Origin: Typhlomys cinereus
Taxonomy: Eukaryota > Chordata > Mammalia > Rodentia > Platacanthomyidae
DNA: 64,000 nt
Reading direction: 5' to 3'
NCBI GenBank assembly: GCA_023101885.1
Contig: JALPQD010000053.1
Location: 4,900,447 to 4,964,446 of the forward strand
Shown: in pieces, positions 1-11,632 of the stretch
Position numbering within the stretch: position 1 is the stretch's first letter
Layout of the letters: each line of letters opens with the position of its first letter
Translations under genes and position numbers: made by a program
The notes under the pieces: generated by a model
The model's database searches: none
What the model saw: the letters and a program-made list of their open reading frames with translations, nothing else
Told to the model about the DNA's origin: nothing

Positions 1-26
1 CATATATATTTAAGATAATAGGTAAG

Positions 27-29
<3 letters not shown>

Positions 30-66
<37 letters not shown>
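30..66. repeat. (CA)n microsatellite
   Basis: Uninterrupted CA dinucleotide run of about 18 units. Confidence 0.98.
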
Positions 67-67
<1 letters not shown>

Positions 68-764
68 ACCCACAAACACACAAACACATTTACAGAGAGT
101 AAGTGAAGCAGTTTCCAGATGGTGCTCACATTGGATCAAGGCACTTCACGGTGGGCCCATGAGACTGGCTGAGGGACTCCCTCAGTGTTGCCCTCCCCAG
201 ACCACTGCTGTCAAGGCATGTTTGCTACTGAAGGCTGCGGAAAGGTTTGTCCTCATCTATATACAATATCCAATTCTTTGTATTTACCTGGCATGTTTTA
301 CTAGTTCTATCTAAGAATTTCAATGCTCTCTTTCAGAAGCATTAATAACTGGCAGGTAATTGAAGTGATCAACAACATCTCAGAAAATTTCATGACAGAG
401 CCCTGTGGAAAGTTACGTAAATAATACATTTCTATACATGATATGTAAACAAATGTCTATAACATGACTTTATATAACATACATACATAGGCAGTGAGTT
501 ATATATGAGACAATTCTGGAGTGATTTTAGCGAACAGCAGCAAGCTAGAAGGAAAAAGGAGGAGGCCAGGGGGAGGTTAGGGAGCTGCAGAAAGGTGAGA
601 AGCAAGGAGACTGGAGGGAGGAGCTAGGCAGAGGAGTCTCTGTGATGTCATTCCCAGAAAGGCACAAAAACAAGGCAACCCAAGCCCAAATGCTGGCAGA
701 GAGCCTGGAGGAGACAGAGGGCAGAAGGGATAAGATAAGGCCATAGAAAGGGATAAGAAGGGAT

Positions 765-1007
765 AAGATAAGGCCATTGAGTCCTTACACCTCATCAGAG
801 AGGCGGACCCAGAGGAAAGTTTGATATACACATTAAAGGATGCTTCAGAGATGGGGGAAGGGGGCACTGGGAAAAAGGGAGGGAGGAGGGAAAGGAAGGG
901 GAAAAGGGGGAAGGGAGCAGGAAGGTCCAGGGAGGGGTGGAGGGAGGGGACAGGGGTTCCTATTACTTTATGTATAAGTAGAAAAAAAAAAAAAAAGATA
1001 AGGCCAT
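765..1007 (+). mobile_element. 5'-truncated L1 3' end with target-site duplication
   Basis: About 217 bp of L1 3' UTR (778-994) resembling the 3' part of the longer L1 near 41464: both share a 'cttac/gtcatc.gagag' block followed by a purine/G-rich tract. A poly(A) run is near 981-996. A perfect 13-bp duplication, AAGATAAGGCCAT, flanks it at 765-777 and 995-1007. A third copy at 732-744 belongs to a 33-bp tandem duplication at the insertion site. Confidence 0.85.
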
Positions 1008-1159
1008 AGGTAGGGATCACACACAGAAACACAGGCCAGAGTCTAGCCTGGGGAGACCCAGCTCTCTGGCCACAGTGAAGCTGATAAAGGTGCAGATGGG
1101 ATGTGGAGAAGTTATGCACACATAGGGACCTGAGCTGGAATCTGCCCTCTATGAAAGCA

Positions 1160-1262
1160 GTTGGGCATGATGGTTCTTGCACCTATAACCCCAGCATTGG
1201 GCAGCAGGAGACAGCTGGATCCCTGGAGCTCAGCTAACTGAATTGGGGAACTCTGTCATGTC
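1160..1262 (+). mobile_element. B1/B4-type SINE fragment
   Basis: Contains 'gggcatgatggttcttgcac', then 'cccagcattggg', an interrupted 'gcaggagacag' and 'ctggatccctggagctcag'. This is the 7SL-derived B1 body seen in B1 and B4 elements, without the tRNA-like head. Confidence 0.65.
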
Positions 1263-1386
1263 CTGTGCCAACCAGGTTGGTAGGACAAGGTCCCAACCTG
1301 GGGAAGAGCTTCAGAGAAGCATCTTCTGGAAACAGGACATGGCTTATTTTGGATAAATAATAAAAATATAAAACATATGGGAATTG

Positions 1387-2700
1387 TCAGGCTTGCAGCC
1401 TGCTCTTTGGAATGAGCAGTTGCTAGGGGGTCTGAGTGGTTGCTAGGAACCACTCCCCTTTGAGTCTTGCCTCTTATCTCTGACAGATGAATTCCTCCCC
1501 CTTTGTGGATTGGGCCTGCCTCCTATCTGTTCCTAGGTCTTTTTTGTTTTTTCTCAGGACTACCTATACTATCACCTCCCTCTATGGTTCCTGCTCCCTG
1601 AACTTAAGATATCTAGTAAATTTGCATTAAGTCTTTTAGCTTCCTTTTCTAAATAAGAGCCAAGCCTGCTTTTAACTTTAAATTAAATTCTAACTAGAGA
1701 TTTTATGTCTTGTCACACACAATAGGTAGACTTGTTAGCCAGAATATATACACTGATTTCAAAGAAATTAGAGAACAACTTCAAGAGTCCTAAAACATAA
1801 GTGGGTAAAATTCCCTCAAAAATATGACTCTTGCTGAACTAATTCAGAAATTCTATAAATATAAGACTATGTCATGTGTTCACTAGAATCAGTACACAAC
1901 TATTTCTTATAGAGCACATGAGTTAATAGAAAACAGAAAACAGAAATAAAATAATTCCTAAAATCAGTATACAACTATTTCTTATAGAGCACGTGAGTTA
2001 ATAGAAAATAGAAATAAAATAAATACTAATATAGTTCCTACCATTATAACCTAATATAGGCCAGCTTATATGATAGCAGCCAGAATCTGGTATCCTCAAA
2101 AAAAAAAATTAATGTATAAACATGCGCCCCCTCCAACAGATTCACCTTTACCATTTACAAAAGTGTATAATAGATATAGCACACACATAGTTAATTAAAA
2201 AAAGTGTCCCCCTTTTAAAAAAATCCAATTTCTATAGATGAATTAAAAAAGGAGCTCAACCTCAGTGTATTTTAACTAAATCTCAAATGAAGTCTTTGTT
2301 AATACAATTACAACAATGTGGACTTAGACCCTGTGGCTGTTTGGTGGGGCATTGTAAAATATAGATTTGGAGAGACTGAGGAACTGGGACAAAACCTGTT
2401 AATATGTAATAAAGATCTGTTTGTGTCTTTCCCTCAAACAATGGGTTAGGTACTTAAAAATTTTGTTTATTCTTGCTGAGCATAGGAGACTGGGAGGTAC
2501 ATGTTTGTTCTCCCCTATCTACAGGCGCAGCAACACATTTTCTAGTATAAAAGCTGTTTCAATAAAATAGATTCAGATTCACCCAGCCCAGAGTTGTGTG
2601 TGTCTGTTTTCTCATTTGCCAACTCTTTGCCACATTTAGTCAGGAGCAGCCTTGGATTTGAGATTGCAGCATGGACTATGACAGAACTCCAAAAAAGTTC
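1387..2700 (+). mobile_element. ERV LTR remnant (same family as 57795-58390)
   Basis: Begins TTGTCAGGCTTGCAGCCTGC, nearly the same as the start at 57794. The 3' part has a TATA-like GTATAAAAG (about 2546) followed closely by AATAAA (about 2561), then a TG-rich R/U5-like stretch. The middle is AT-rich and degenerate and contains a 75-bp direct duplication. Boundaries are approximate; the two ends could belong to separate LTR pieces. Confidence 0.5.
1887..2030. repeat. 75-bp tandem duplication
   Basis: AATCAGTACACAACTATTTC at 1887 recurs as AATCAGTATACAACTATTTC at 1962 and the similarity continues through 'agagcacrtgagttaataga'. The copies are about 95% alike, with an extra AAACAG unit in the first. 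Confidence 0.9.
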
Positions 2701-2983
2701 AGTAAGAAATCCTCCTTTAAAACTAAGTGATTGAGGAAGATACCTGACTTCAGTACGCTCCTTCACACATATGTGCACATGCATGTGAACACAGCTGCAC
2801 ACATGTATGCAAAGCTATACCTATGCATATGCCACACATGTATGTACTGGGGTGGGGGAATGGCAGTACTTGCATTTACCTAAGGTAAATCAATAAGACT
2901 TCAGCATATTGATCTGCTACGTTTTTCAGTTTTCATTTTCAATGGCTTTCTGAGTGTGTAAAGCTGCTGTATGTGGGGGACGA

Positions 2984-3017
2984 CCACCAATGTTACTTCA
3001 CCACCAATGTTACTTCA
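2984..3017. repeat. 17-bp perfect tandem duplication
   Basis: CCACCAATGTTACTTCA occurs twice head to tail. Confidence 0.97.
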
Positions 3018-4639
3018 TTTCTACAACAGGTAATGTCCTCAGAAAACAATGATGCTGAGGTCACTCAGGGGCACTGGGCCCAATGCATGAGGGCACGAGG
3101 ACCCTGCATTCTCTCTCCTAACTCTGAACACTATTCTCTTCTTTCTTCCCCAAGACGTCTTTCCTGACCGGCCAGCTCTTCATCCTTCACCCTCTCCCTC
3201 TGTCCCTCAGAAGGTCACAACAATGCAGTTTTTCACTCACCTGGACTGGCCAGCATGGCTCAGGATTAGAAATTCATGGTGGCAACAGGAAGATTTAAAC
3301 CTGTCCCATTTCTGACTACATGGTACCTCACACACCAGCCACATGCAACCTTTACTATGAATGGGGTCTTGAAAAATTGGTCCTTAAAGTAGAGGATCTT
3401 GACAGTTACAGGTGATGTTGGTGGTAGGAGAAACAGGCTGTGGGTGCTCAAAGGAAAGGCTCCCACAGTGGGATACCCCTGGGAAATCTGTTCACAACTA
3501 ATCCAGGAATCAGCGAACTACAGTCTTAGTCCATCCCTGCTGTTTAACAAAGCACTGAAATTTTAGTCACTTTGCAAGCATGCTGCAAAGCATGTATTTC
3601 ATAGGTCCCTTTGATTCTCAGTGTGAAGCTGCTTATGCATAGTAATAGTAGCAATCATGGTGTGAAAGTCTGCAGTCCTCCATCATTCACAAATGCCAAG
3701 GCAGTGGGACTGAGAGATGTCTTCAGATGCCTGGGCCGACAAAGTTGCTACTTCATGAGTCGGATGGCTGCTCTCTGCAAACGCTGCAGGGAACTAACTG
3801 GCAAGACTCTCTGTCCTATCACCCACTCACTACATAAGGTCTCAATGCTCATCTCCTCTTCTGGAGGACCCAGAGCAAGGTGACTTCCCAGAACCAGAGA
3901 ACAGTCCTCTGCCGATACCCCATCTGAAAGGGCTTTTGAACGTTCAGCCCCCAAACCATGAGAAATACATTTCTATTATTTATAAGTGACTCACTTTTCA
4001 GTGCTTTGTTAAACAGCAGGGATGGACTAAGATATCTGTGAAGGTGGGAATATTTGCTAAGTCCATCTGTCAAACCCTGCAGGGAGTAGAACTGTCAGGG
4101 TGATGACCCTCCTGTGTTTAATCATGTTTTTTATTACAGCGCCTAGCTTGGTGCAGGACCTTTTTGCCTTTCTTGTGTCTCAACTGCCTCATTTTTCAAA
4201 AAGATACCATAGCATGGTGAGTTCATGGTGTAGCCAGAGACTGAATAAAAGGCTGAGTGGTGTCTAGCGCTGTCCAGTGCTCCAGAAGGCCTATCTTTTC
4301 AGTCACTGTCCTTTATCCTAAAAGCTTGGCTGGAACCAAAAATGTTTCAGGATTCTGGTGTTTTAAAATCTCTTAGGAAGGGGGCTCAAGCTTGCACATG
4401 AAATTTATTTATGTCTCCCATCTATTTTGTAAGCATAGCCTAAAGGCAACTTTGCACAATTGTTAAAAATTGTACAATTTTTCACACTTTCAAACAGTCA
4501 CATAGTGGGAAATTTTCCATTTGTGTCTCTTTAGTACTGGGAAAGTCTCTGAATTCATAGCATCTTAGTTGTCAGAGTTTCAGAGTAGAACTGCTCAGCC
4601 TCTAATGTGTTTTATTAATTATTCAAAAGTTTCTCTTAC

Positions 4640-5245
4640 GGTAGGGAGATGGCTTGGGGGAAAGAATGCCCACTGTGCAAGCATGAGTACCTGAGTTCAA
4701 ATCCCTAGAACCTACCTAAAAAGCTGTGCATGAGCATGGTTATACACATGTTTATGATCCTAGCGCTGTGAGTTAGGACTGATGAAGGAGATCACTGGGG
4801 CTTGCTGGCCACCAGGGGAGCTCCAAGTTCAGCAAGAGACTGTATCTCAAGGAAATACGGTGAAATGCTGGTGAATGATGGAGCAAGACACTGAACATCT
4901 GTGCGTGTGTATGCATACCTACACAGACACACACACACATTCACACTCATACAGGACATCTGCACATATACATGCACACTTGCACACACACGCACATGCA
5001 TACACACATACACACAACACTTGTACATGTGAATGCACACCTGCGTACACAGGACTTCTGTGCATGTGTATGCTCACCTGCACATACCCACAAGAGGATA
5101 CCTGTGCATGCATACCTGCGCGTGCACACGCACACACACACACACACACACACAGGGCCTCTGTACATGTGAAAGCACACATGCACATACACACACAGGA
5201 CATCTGTGCATTGCATACACACCTACACACACACACACACACACT
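4640..5245 (+). mobile_element. B4-type SINE with expanded CA-rich tail
   Basis: The ID/tRNA-like head (GGGAGATGGCTTGGGGGAAAG, with 'gagttcaaatccc' as B box) is followed by a B1-like body and then a tail of about 350 bp. The tail consists of CA runs broken by irregular 30-60 bp units containing 'ggac(a/t)tctgtgcat' and 'acctgcac', so it has grown into a degenerate minisatellite. The stop-free reading frames over it are a by-product of the dinucleotide repeat. Confidence 0.8.
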
Positions 5246-6699
5246 CTTGGTATTTCTCAAGTATCTACCAAGGCAGGTATTAAGCTACAGAATAGAGGGA
5301 AGCAAGCTCAGGGTGACACTGGATATAATCAATTGGAAAGGTTAGGCACATTTAGAGACTCCCTCTAATATGGCCTCCACGTACCCAGCGTGAGACACAC
5401 TGGTGATCTTACAGAGGCTTCAGGACGGGAGATCGCCAATGCCTCCTTTCACTTGACATGTGAAGGCAAGTCTGCAGGGTGACTTTGTGAATCCCTTTGG
5501 ACTCTAGTATGGAGATGAATGGACTCCTGGCCAGGATCCTATGAGCCGCTAGAGAAATCTGGGTTCTTCTACTGGCACGAGGCTTTAGGGGCTCTCAGAG
5601 ACAGCAAATAGGAGGGTTCTGAGTGTGCGATGAAGAAACATTTCTTCTTAAGTATGTGGAGACTGGCATGCTGCTTTCACGGATGGCAGTCTTAGCCATT
5701 TGTCCTCCAGCTGACTCTGTCCCAGAGCAGAGATGTGACCGGTGTCAGTACTCTTGCATCCGATTTTAGGGTTAGTACTCAGAAAGCGTCCCACAGGGCT
5801 GACAGAATTCAGCAAGGGGCAGTCAAAATCTAGACCTCGGGGCACATCTCTTGCCCACCAAGGGCAGTGACATAGTCAAGCGGCCCTAAATAACACGGCA
5901 GGCTATACTCGGAGTCAGCCACGCTCACAAAGCTTCACATGCACCCATGTGATGTTAGTGAAGCTGGTTTGCCTTTACTGGTAGCCAAAGAGACTTAACT
6001 GGCTTAACTCAGCAACTTCCTGGTCTGTGCGAGCCCCTCTTTTCTGTACACGAAATCCACGGAGAAGCTACAGTGTCCAGTATGGGAGCCACAAGGCTCC
6101 TGGACTGTTGCATTCAGCACAATAAAGATGAAAGCAAAGCTGAAATCCAGTTTCCTGGTCATCAGCAGTCACATTCCTAGGCTCTGCGACTGCCTGCGGC
6201 CTGAATGGTCGGATCAGAGAGACACCTTCCATTCCAGAACATGGTCTGGGGTGTCGCTGCCATGGAAACTGTGGCGTCAAGCCAAGGAGCATGAGGTCAG
6301 TCAGGCAGAACTGGCTGCGTGCTCACAATTAATGCGGCCAGTCCACAGGTCCCCCCCACACCTGCACCTTCCAAGTCTGTCCGAAGTAACAGAACACAAG
6401 GAGCGAGATGTTTCGAAGGCCTCGTTTCACGCCACCCTTGTTGCAGTAATTTCCTGAAGAGCCTTAAATCTGCGAGGTTCCCACAGCAGGCCTGACGGCC
6501 CTGGATGCAGTCATGTATGACAGGGGCAGCTGAATGCTGGGGATGGATGGTTTGAGGTCCAGGAGAAGGAGGCTCATCCATCTACTGCGCGTCTCAGCAT
6601 CGTTATGGAACATTAATGAGGTTGAGCTCGATTTGAAAGCCGTCCGAGCCATTATGGATGGCTACTGCTCCCTTCCACAGGCGCTGGGCATTTCAGAGA

Positions 6700-6845
6700 T
6701 AGAATCCCAACTCTTTTGCTAACGAGTATTGTGATATGGGAACTATCATCTAACTTCTATGTTTCGCTTTCCTGCCCTTTAAAATGGGGCTATTACTGAC
6801 CCACCTAACCCAGCGTCCAGAGGATTAATGTGCGAGCTTGTGTGG
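6700..6845 (+). mobile_element. MIR SINE fragment
   Basis: Core-like order 'atctaacttctatgtttcgc', 'ttaaaatggggctattactg', 'gaggattaatgtg' matches the MIR 3' half (…taacctctctg…, aaaatggggataataata, gaggattaaatgag). Confidence 0.75.
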
Positions 6846-7203
6846 AAAATTCCAAGTCGCGGAGGCCACTGTGCATAGTGATTTCTATTCATGCAGCAGC
6901 CGGCAAGCATTAGGTTGGGGCTGTTTATTCCTTCTAAAAGGCATTTTCTTTTGCAACTTTGCAACATTACCTGTGTTCTCAAACCTTAAATCTCCAAGTA
7001 AAGCTAGACCCACGGCATGAGCTCAGTGGCCTAGCTGAGGACTCAGATCATTTTTCTTTCCCATAGTATGAGTCTGACACCAGTTATTGCAGCAACGTGA
7101 AGGCGGTAACTGCACGGTGAATTCTCATGGCAGGAGCCTGGTGGTCTGTCCGACGAGATGCTGAAAGGGAGTTCTAGAAGGGTGCAAGGGGACTGACACT
7201 TAC

Positions 7204-7291
7204 ACGCAATGATATTCCCGTATCTGTTCTTCATTCTGTTCTCATCTTTCTTAGCAGAGTCCCACGGTGCCGCCTGCCCTTCAAAGAAGCT
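7204..7291 (-). CDS. PTPRM: PTPRM exon (88 nt): start of phosphatase domain D1
   Basis: This exon opens the membrane-proximal catalytic domain of receptor-type tyrosine phosphatase mu, a homophilic cell-adhesion phosphatase at cell-cell contacts. Read on the minus strand it gives SFFEGQAAPW, then DSAKKDENRMKNRYGNIIA, which contains the conserved KNRYGNI motif at the N-terminus of classical PTP domains. It ends with one base (T) of a split tyrosine codon. The acceptor is a pyrimidine run ending TTTCAG and the donor is GTAAGT. It begins in phase 0, matching the complete GAG codon that ends the 188-nt exon. DENRMKNRYG separates mu from the paralogues kappa (DQNRAKNRYG) and rho/PTPRT (DENRNKNRYG), as I remember them. 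The alanine in GQAAPW is serine in human PTPRM (memory). The next exon, which should begin AC-GAC (YDHSRV), is not in the window. Confidence 0.97.
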
Positions 7292-7889
7292 CTGAAAGGA
7301 AGAGAGAGTGACACAGCATTACAAGCTGGGTGGTGACCCCAGGAGGGGGGTGGTGTCCTCAAAAATGGAAAATGCTGGTCACACGAGAAAGATGGTCACA
7401 GGAATGAAACTACTTTATACTTGAAATATTTTATTTAGCTTTTGCTAAGCTTTATATTGCTTTAGTTAATATTTAGCAAATCCAGGGATGGAAGGGAAAG
7501 CATGCACCCATGATTTATTTGAACAATCCAATAAAGATCATCCCATGTTCATGCCTGCCCAAACGGACTGAAAACGCAGACAAATCAACATTTTCCCCAA
7601 CTTCTTAATTATGTTACTAGTTTTTTGGCCTCTTTCTGAAGGTACCTAATATTTTTATGAAGGTATACAATTTTTCTCCCTAGTCACCAACTGAAAGGAC
7701 ATTTTTTACTTTTATTTAAAATGTGAAGAGAGAAAAACTAAGACTTATGCCTTCAAGGCAAAAATCCTGCAATATCCTCTGGGTTTTCTCTTCATTTTTA
7801 GTGGAGCTTAGGCGTCCGTTTATTTAAGGATCTGGAATTAGTATGACTAGGGTCTTTAATCTTCACATTATTAATTTCTCCTATTCCAG

Positions 7890-8639
7890 TTATAATGAAA
7901 ATACATTTTGCCCTCGGTGGACAAGCAGAAACAGTGACCTGGGACTCTGTTTGGACTTCAGCCCTGTGGCACTTTCCCTTTGTGTAGTTGACTGCAACCC
8001 AGAGGTGAGAGGGATGGCGGGGTAAGAAGGACGTTCTAGTGAAACTGACTTCTTGTCTTTGTCGCACTTGATGCCAGTTGAAAAGAAGAAGGGAAGGGAA
8101 GAAAATGTAAGAACAGAGAAGATGAATGAAGGCTTCATTCTGCTTCGAGGCCATGGAACATGGAGTCTGGAACACATACCCTCAAGCACGCCCCAAGAAG
8201 GCTTTCTAGTCTTTTCAGAATGGAACCCCATCTTTACCCCACGGGTCTCCCTCTTACCCATCAGTGTCACTAGGTGACGTTTAGTGAGTAGCCATGGTTC
8301 TGAAGAATGTCCCTTCTTCCTTTTCTTTTCTGTGAACCCAAGTAAACTGCTCCTCAGAACTTTGTGACAAGTGGTCACAGACTCCCCTGAGAGTGACACA
8401 GCACCCCAACTATGTGTGCAGTGACCAGTGCTCAGCCCATTCTCTCCTTGTCGGCCACCAGGCCGTGGATGTCTGAGGAAAGAGAGCACGTGCCAGCACG
8501 TCATTTTCCTCTCATCTGTGCTCCACGGGATGAGTTCAATGATTTGTACCAAGGGAATAAAGGACCACATTCTTTGATTGCAGCATATTTTTGCGTTGAT
8601 TACAAAACAAAGCTTTATTCTTATAGCATAAGAGTGCAA
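7890..8639 (-). other. Unassigned 249-codon open frame, intronic
   Basis: A stop-free frame with an ATG, on the same strand as PTPRM and about 600 bp upstream of the D1-start exon. The product has no recognisable domain, signal peptide or family similarity; it is Ser/Arg/Lys rich with scattered hydrophobics. It contains no simple repeat to explain its length. Most likely chance. I do not call it a gene. Confidence 0.15.
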
Positions 8640-8689
8640 AGATTTCTAAGATTTAGGAAACCTGTCTAGGTAAGTCCATTCTTAATTAT

Positions 8690-8985
8690 TTTAATAAAAT
8701 ACCCAAACCAGGCTGCTTATGCTTAACACAGCATTTGTTTGACTCATGGATTTTGAGGGCAAAAGTTCAAGGTGAGACAGCTCTGTTGGTTTGGCCTCTA
8801 GAGAGCAGCTAATGGGAGATGAACCTGCTGGGAACACAGGCGAGGGGGAGGGGCCACACTGTCACAAGGGAAAGGCTTGAGAGACGGGTTCTCCACTCCC
8901 TTTAGGGCATCCTCCAGTTAACCTAAAGTCATCATAAAGACTAAGTTTCTGACCCATGAGCACTTGGGGGAGAAACTATATCAAA
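8690..8985 (-). mobile_element. MaLR-like LTR remnant
   Basis: Order of blocks 'aataaaatacccaaa', 'catttgtttgactcatggat', 'gggcaaaagttcaaggt' reads as the reverse of a MaLR/MST-type LTR 3' end. Heavily diverged. Confidence 0.45.
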
Positions 8986-11267
8986 ATGTAATACTGTGTG
9001 TTTGAAGTCTGCACATTTTGCTCTGATGTAACATGTATAACCCACAATTTCTGTTTCTTGGTTTGATTTCATATTTTAACAAATTTTAAATGATGGAGGA
9101 CTTCTGAATTATAAGTTATTATTTGAGTTCAAAGGATAGCCGTCAGTTGTTTCATCCTGCAAATTGTTTTGTACATGTACATCAAGAACTTGAATAGGAT
9201 TTCTGGTTTATTCCCCTAGTCAGACACCAAACTGAAAATACATGACTGCACAATAGCAGAATATAACTTGACTTCAGCTAGAATTTATCTGCTTAGCTAA
9301 CTAAACCTCCAGTCCACAAGAATACCTGCTGGTTCGTCTAAGCTAGCTTGGTTTTTACTCCAGCTTTGTCTAACCTCTGGTCTAAAGATTTAATCATCAT
9401 TGTATAACAAGCCAGCAACAGAGTCACAGTTTAACATTCGTGAGTGAGAAAATAACATAAAGTAAGAGCTGAGTATTACATTGCCCATCTTCACCTTAGT
9501 CGGGACAATGGACACTCTAATTTCAGAACACTTTTCACGATATGTCTATCACTGAGAAAAAAAATAAGGGAGGAGAGACTAGGATTAGAGATTCGATATA
9601 TGCAAAACTGAATTGACTAATTGGCTAATTAAAGCATGAAACATTTTAGGATAACAGACAAATACCAGCAAATTTTTAGCACATTTTAGGTTATTAATCA
9701 GTTAAGACAATAAAAACACTTGTAGTAGAAAAAAGATTACCAGTTAATTCTATTTAGAACAAGACCACTATAAAATCAAGGAATTGCAAACATGCTAACA
9801 TATAACACACTACAAAACTTTAACTTCTGTTCTGCCCCATAATACACATTTAAAAATAGCTTCAGGGATTTTAAAGTCAAATGCTCCTGTTCTGAATAGT
9901 GTCTTTGTTATTCTATGAATGACAATAATTTTACAGTTTGAGTAATAACTATTATTCGACTTGTAACAATGTAATTCTACTTTGAGTTTGTCATGATTTA
10001 ATTACCAATTCCACTCCTCCCTGCCTTTTATACTCATCTAAAAAAAAGTTCTGAGACATTTTTTGGGGGAAGATAACCGACTTTCAGGGAGACTTTGCCA
10101 TCTTACAGTAAATCCATGCTACAATTCACTGGGTCACCAATGGTACAGTTGAGTGGAGACACAAGCATCCCTTCCCACTCCGGACCAGCAGAAGGTCATC
10201 TCACAGTATTGTGTGAAGTGTAATCACAGCACTTCCAAAAGCTCTTGTACTTACAACCAGTTATCATAATTTCATGGTTTTCCTTTCATTGGTGACCAGG
10301 AAACAGACACAAAGAGAAACCAATTGATCTGATTCCATTTGAGCAGCATGGTTTCTAGAATGTTTTCTTAAGGGCATGACTCAAGAGTCCATTTCTGAAC
10401 TCTTCCTGAGGTCACACTGAGTCACAGAGTGACTGCAGATGAATAATTTCACCATGTTAATAGCCTTAGTGGGGCAGTGTGAGACATGGAAGTCCCCTCC
10501 CCTCTGTGCAGCTGAGGGACATGAGATGGAAACAGATCTTAGTTCTCATCAACATAGGTCATGTGTGCTCTTACTCAACGAAGAGAATATAAATGATAAC
10601 ACACACATATGCATGCTGATTAATGTTATACAAAACGGGGATTTTTCTCATCCCATTGATATGTACCTATTTCAAGGAACGGTATAGGTGGAGAATTGGA
10701 AGTTGGAGTTTTTAGCATGAGCCTCTAACTTCCTACCCAAGAATTATGAGACTCTTTTTAAAGTAAAAACAAAATTGAATCCAAGTAAAGATTCTGTGAG
10801 AAGTAGATGGATGTCATCATCTCCTGACTCTGGACGCAGGGACTAAATTTTGAACTTTCTGCAACTAGTCTGGCTCCAGTTATACAGTCAATCCCTCGGC
10901 GGGAACATCTGCATCACTTAGGCCATGAGTTTTTGCCTTTGGCTTGGAAAACAACATATTTATGAGACACCAACAGAGAGAAGCATGAGGTTTTCAGATT
11001 GTCCATCTTGACTTTTGCTACCATTCTTTTTGGAGATCTAATATGTTTTTTGCTATGATAGCAAGAACATTTGCTTCTAAATATTTTGGATTTTTGTTAG
11101 AATATACTTTGAAAATATCTAAGAACATACTTATACCTACTTATATCTAAAGTAGGCCAAAAGTCCAAGGTGGACTTTAAGTTAGCAAGTTAAACTATCT
11201 ACAGCTTCAAAGCCACTGGTACCGTAAGACGGCATGACACACAGGTCTTCATATTAGAAGTCCATCT

Positions 11268-11632
11268 TGGTTATTTTTGCATTGCTGAGACAAAACCTCG
11301 GAGAGGAACAATGTAAGGGAGAAAAAAAAATCAATTTATCTCAGTTCCAGAAGGCTTAACTCATGGGTGTCTGATGCCATCAAATGTGAAAATAGCTTAC
11401 AGCAGATGTTCTTCATTTCTTGGCACACAGAAAGCAGAGAGAAGGGAACACTGGCATTTCTCTCTTTCTTCTTTTCCTCAGCCCATATTCAGGGTTCAGA
11501 TTCAGCCCATATTCTCACCATTTCTAGTAATGATTTTTAGAGATGCCTTCCTCACCATCCTCTTGGATGACTGCAAGTCCAGCCACCCAATGACAATGGA
11601 CTTGATTGACAGCCAAGGTTAACCATCACAGA
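11268..11632 (-). mobile_element. MaLR/ORR-like LTR remnant
   Basis: Starts 'ggttatttttgcattgctga' and 'gacaaaacct', ends 'gattgacagccaaggttaac' 'catcacag'. These are the two ends of a rodent MaLR-type LTR in reverse orientation. The interior is diverged and an ORF across it is meaningless. Confidence 0.5.

Larger units (their letters stand above)
1..7203 (-). other. PTPRM intron downstream of the D1-start exon (partial)
   Basis: The intron begins GTAAGT at 7203 and runs out of the window. The next D1 exon (YDHSRV and onward) was looked for and not seen. Besides the repeats listed separately, 67-731, 2701-4640 and 5246-6699 contain nothing recognised. Confidence 0.8.

Noticed and set aside
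577..1182. 201-codon minus-strand frame with Pro/Phe-rich middle
   Set aside because: Antisense of an L1 purine-rich 3' end and its flanks; no coding signal.
4792..5368. Overlapping open frames of 60-156 codons on both strands (Cys/Val- and His/Thr-rich)
   Set aside because: They are translations of the CA-rich SINE tail, which cannot make stop codons in several frames.
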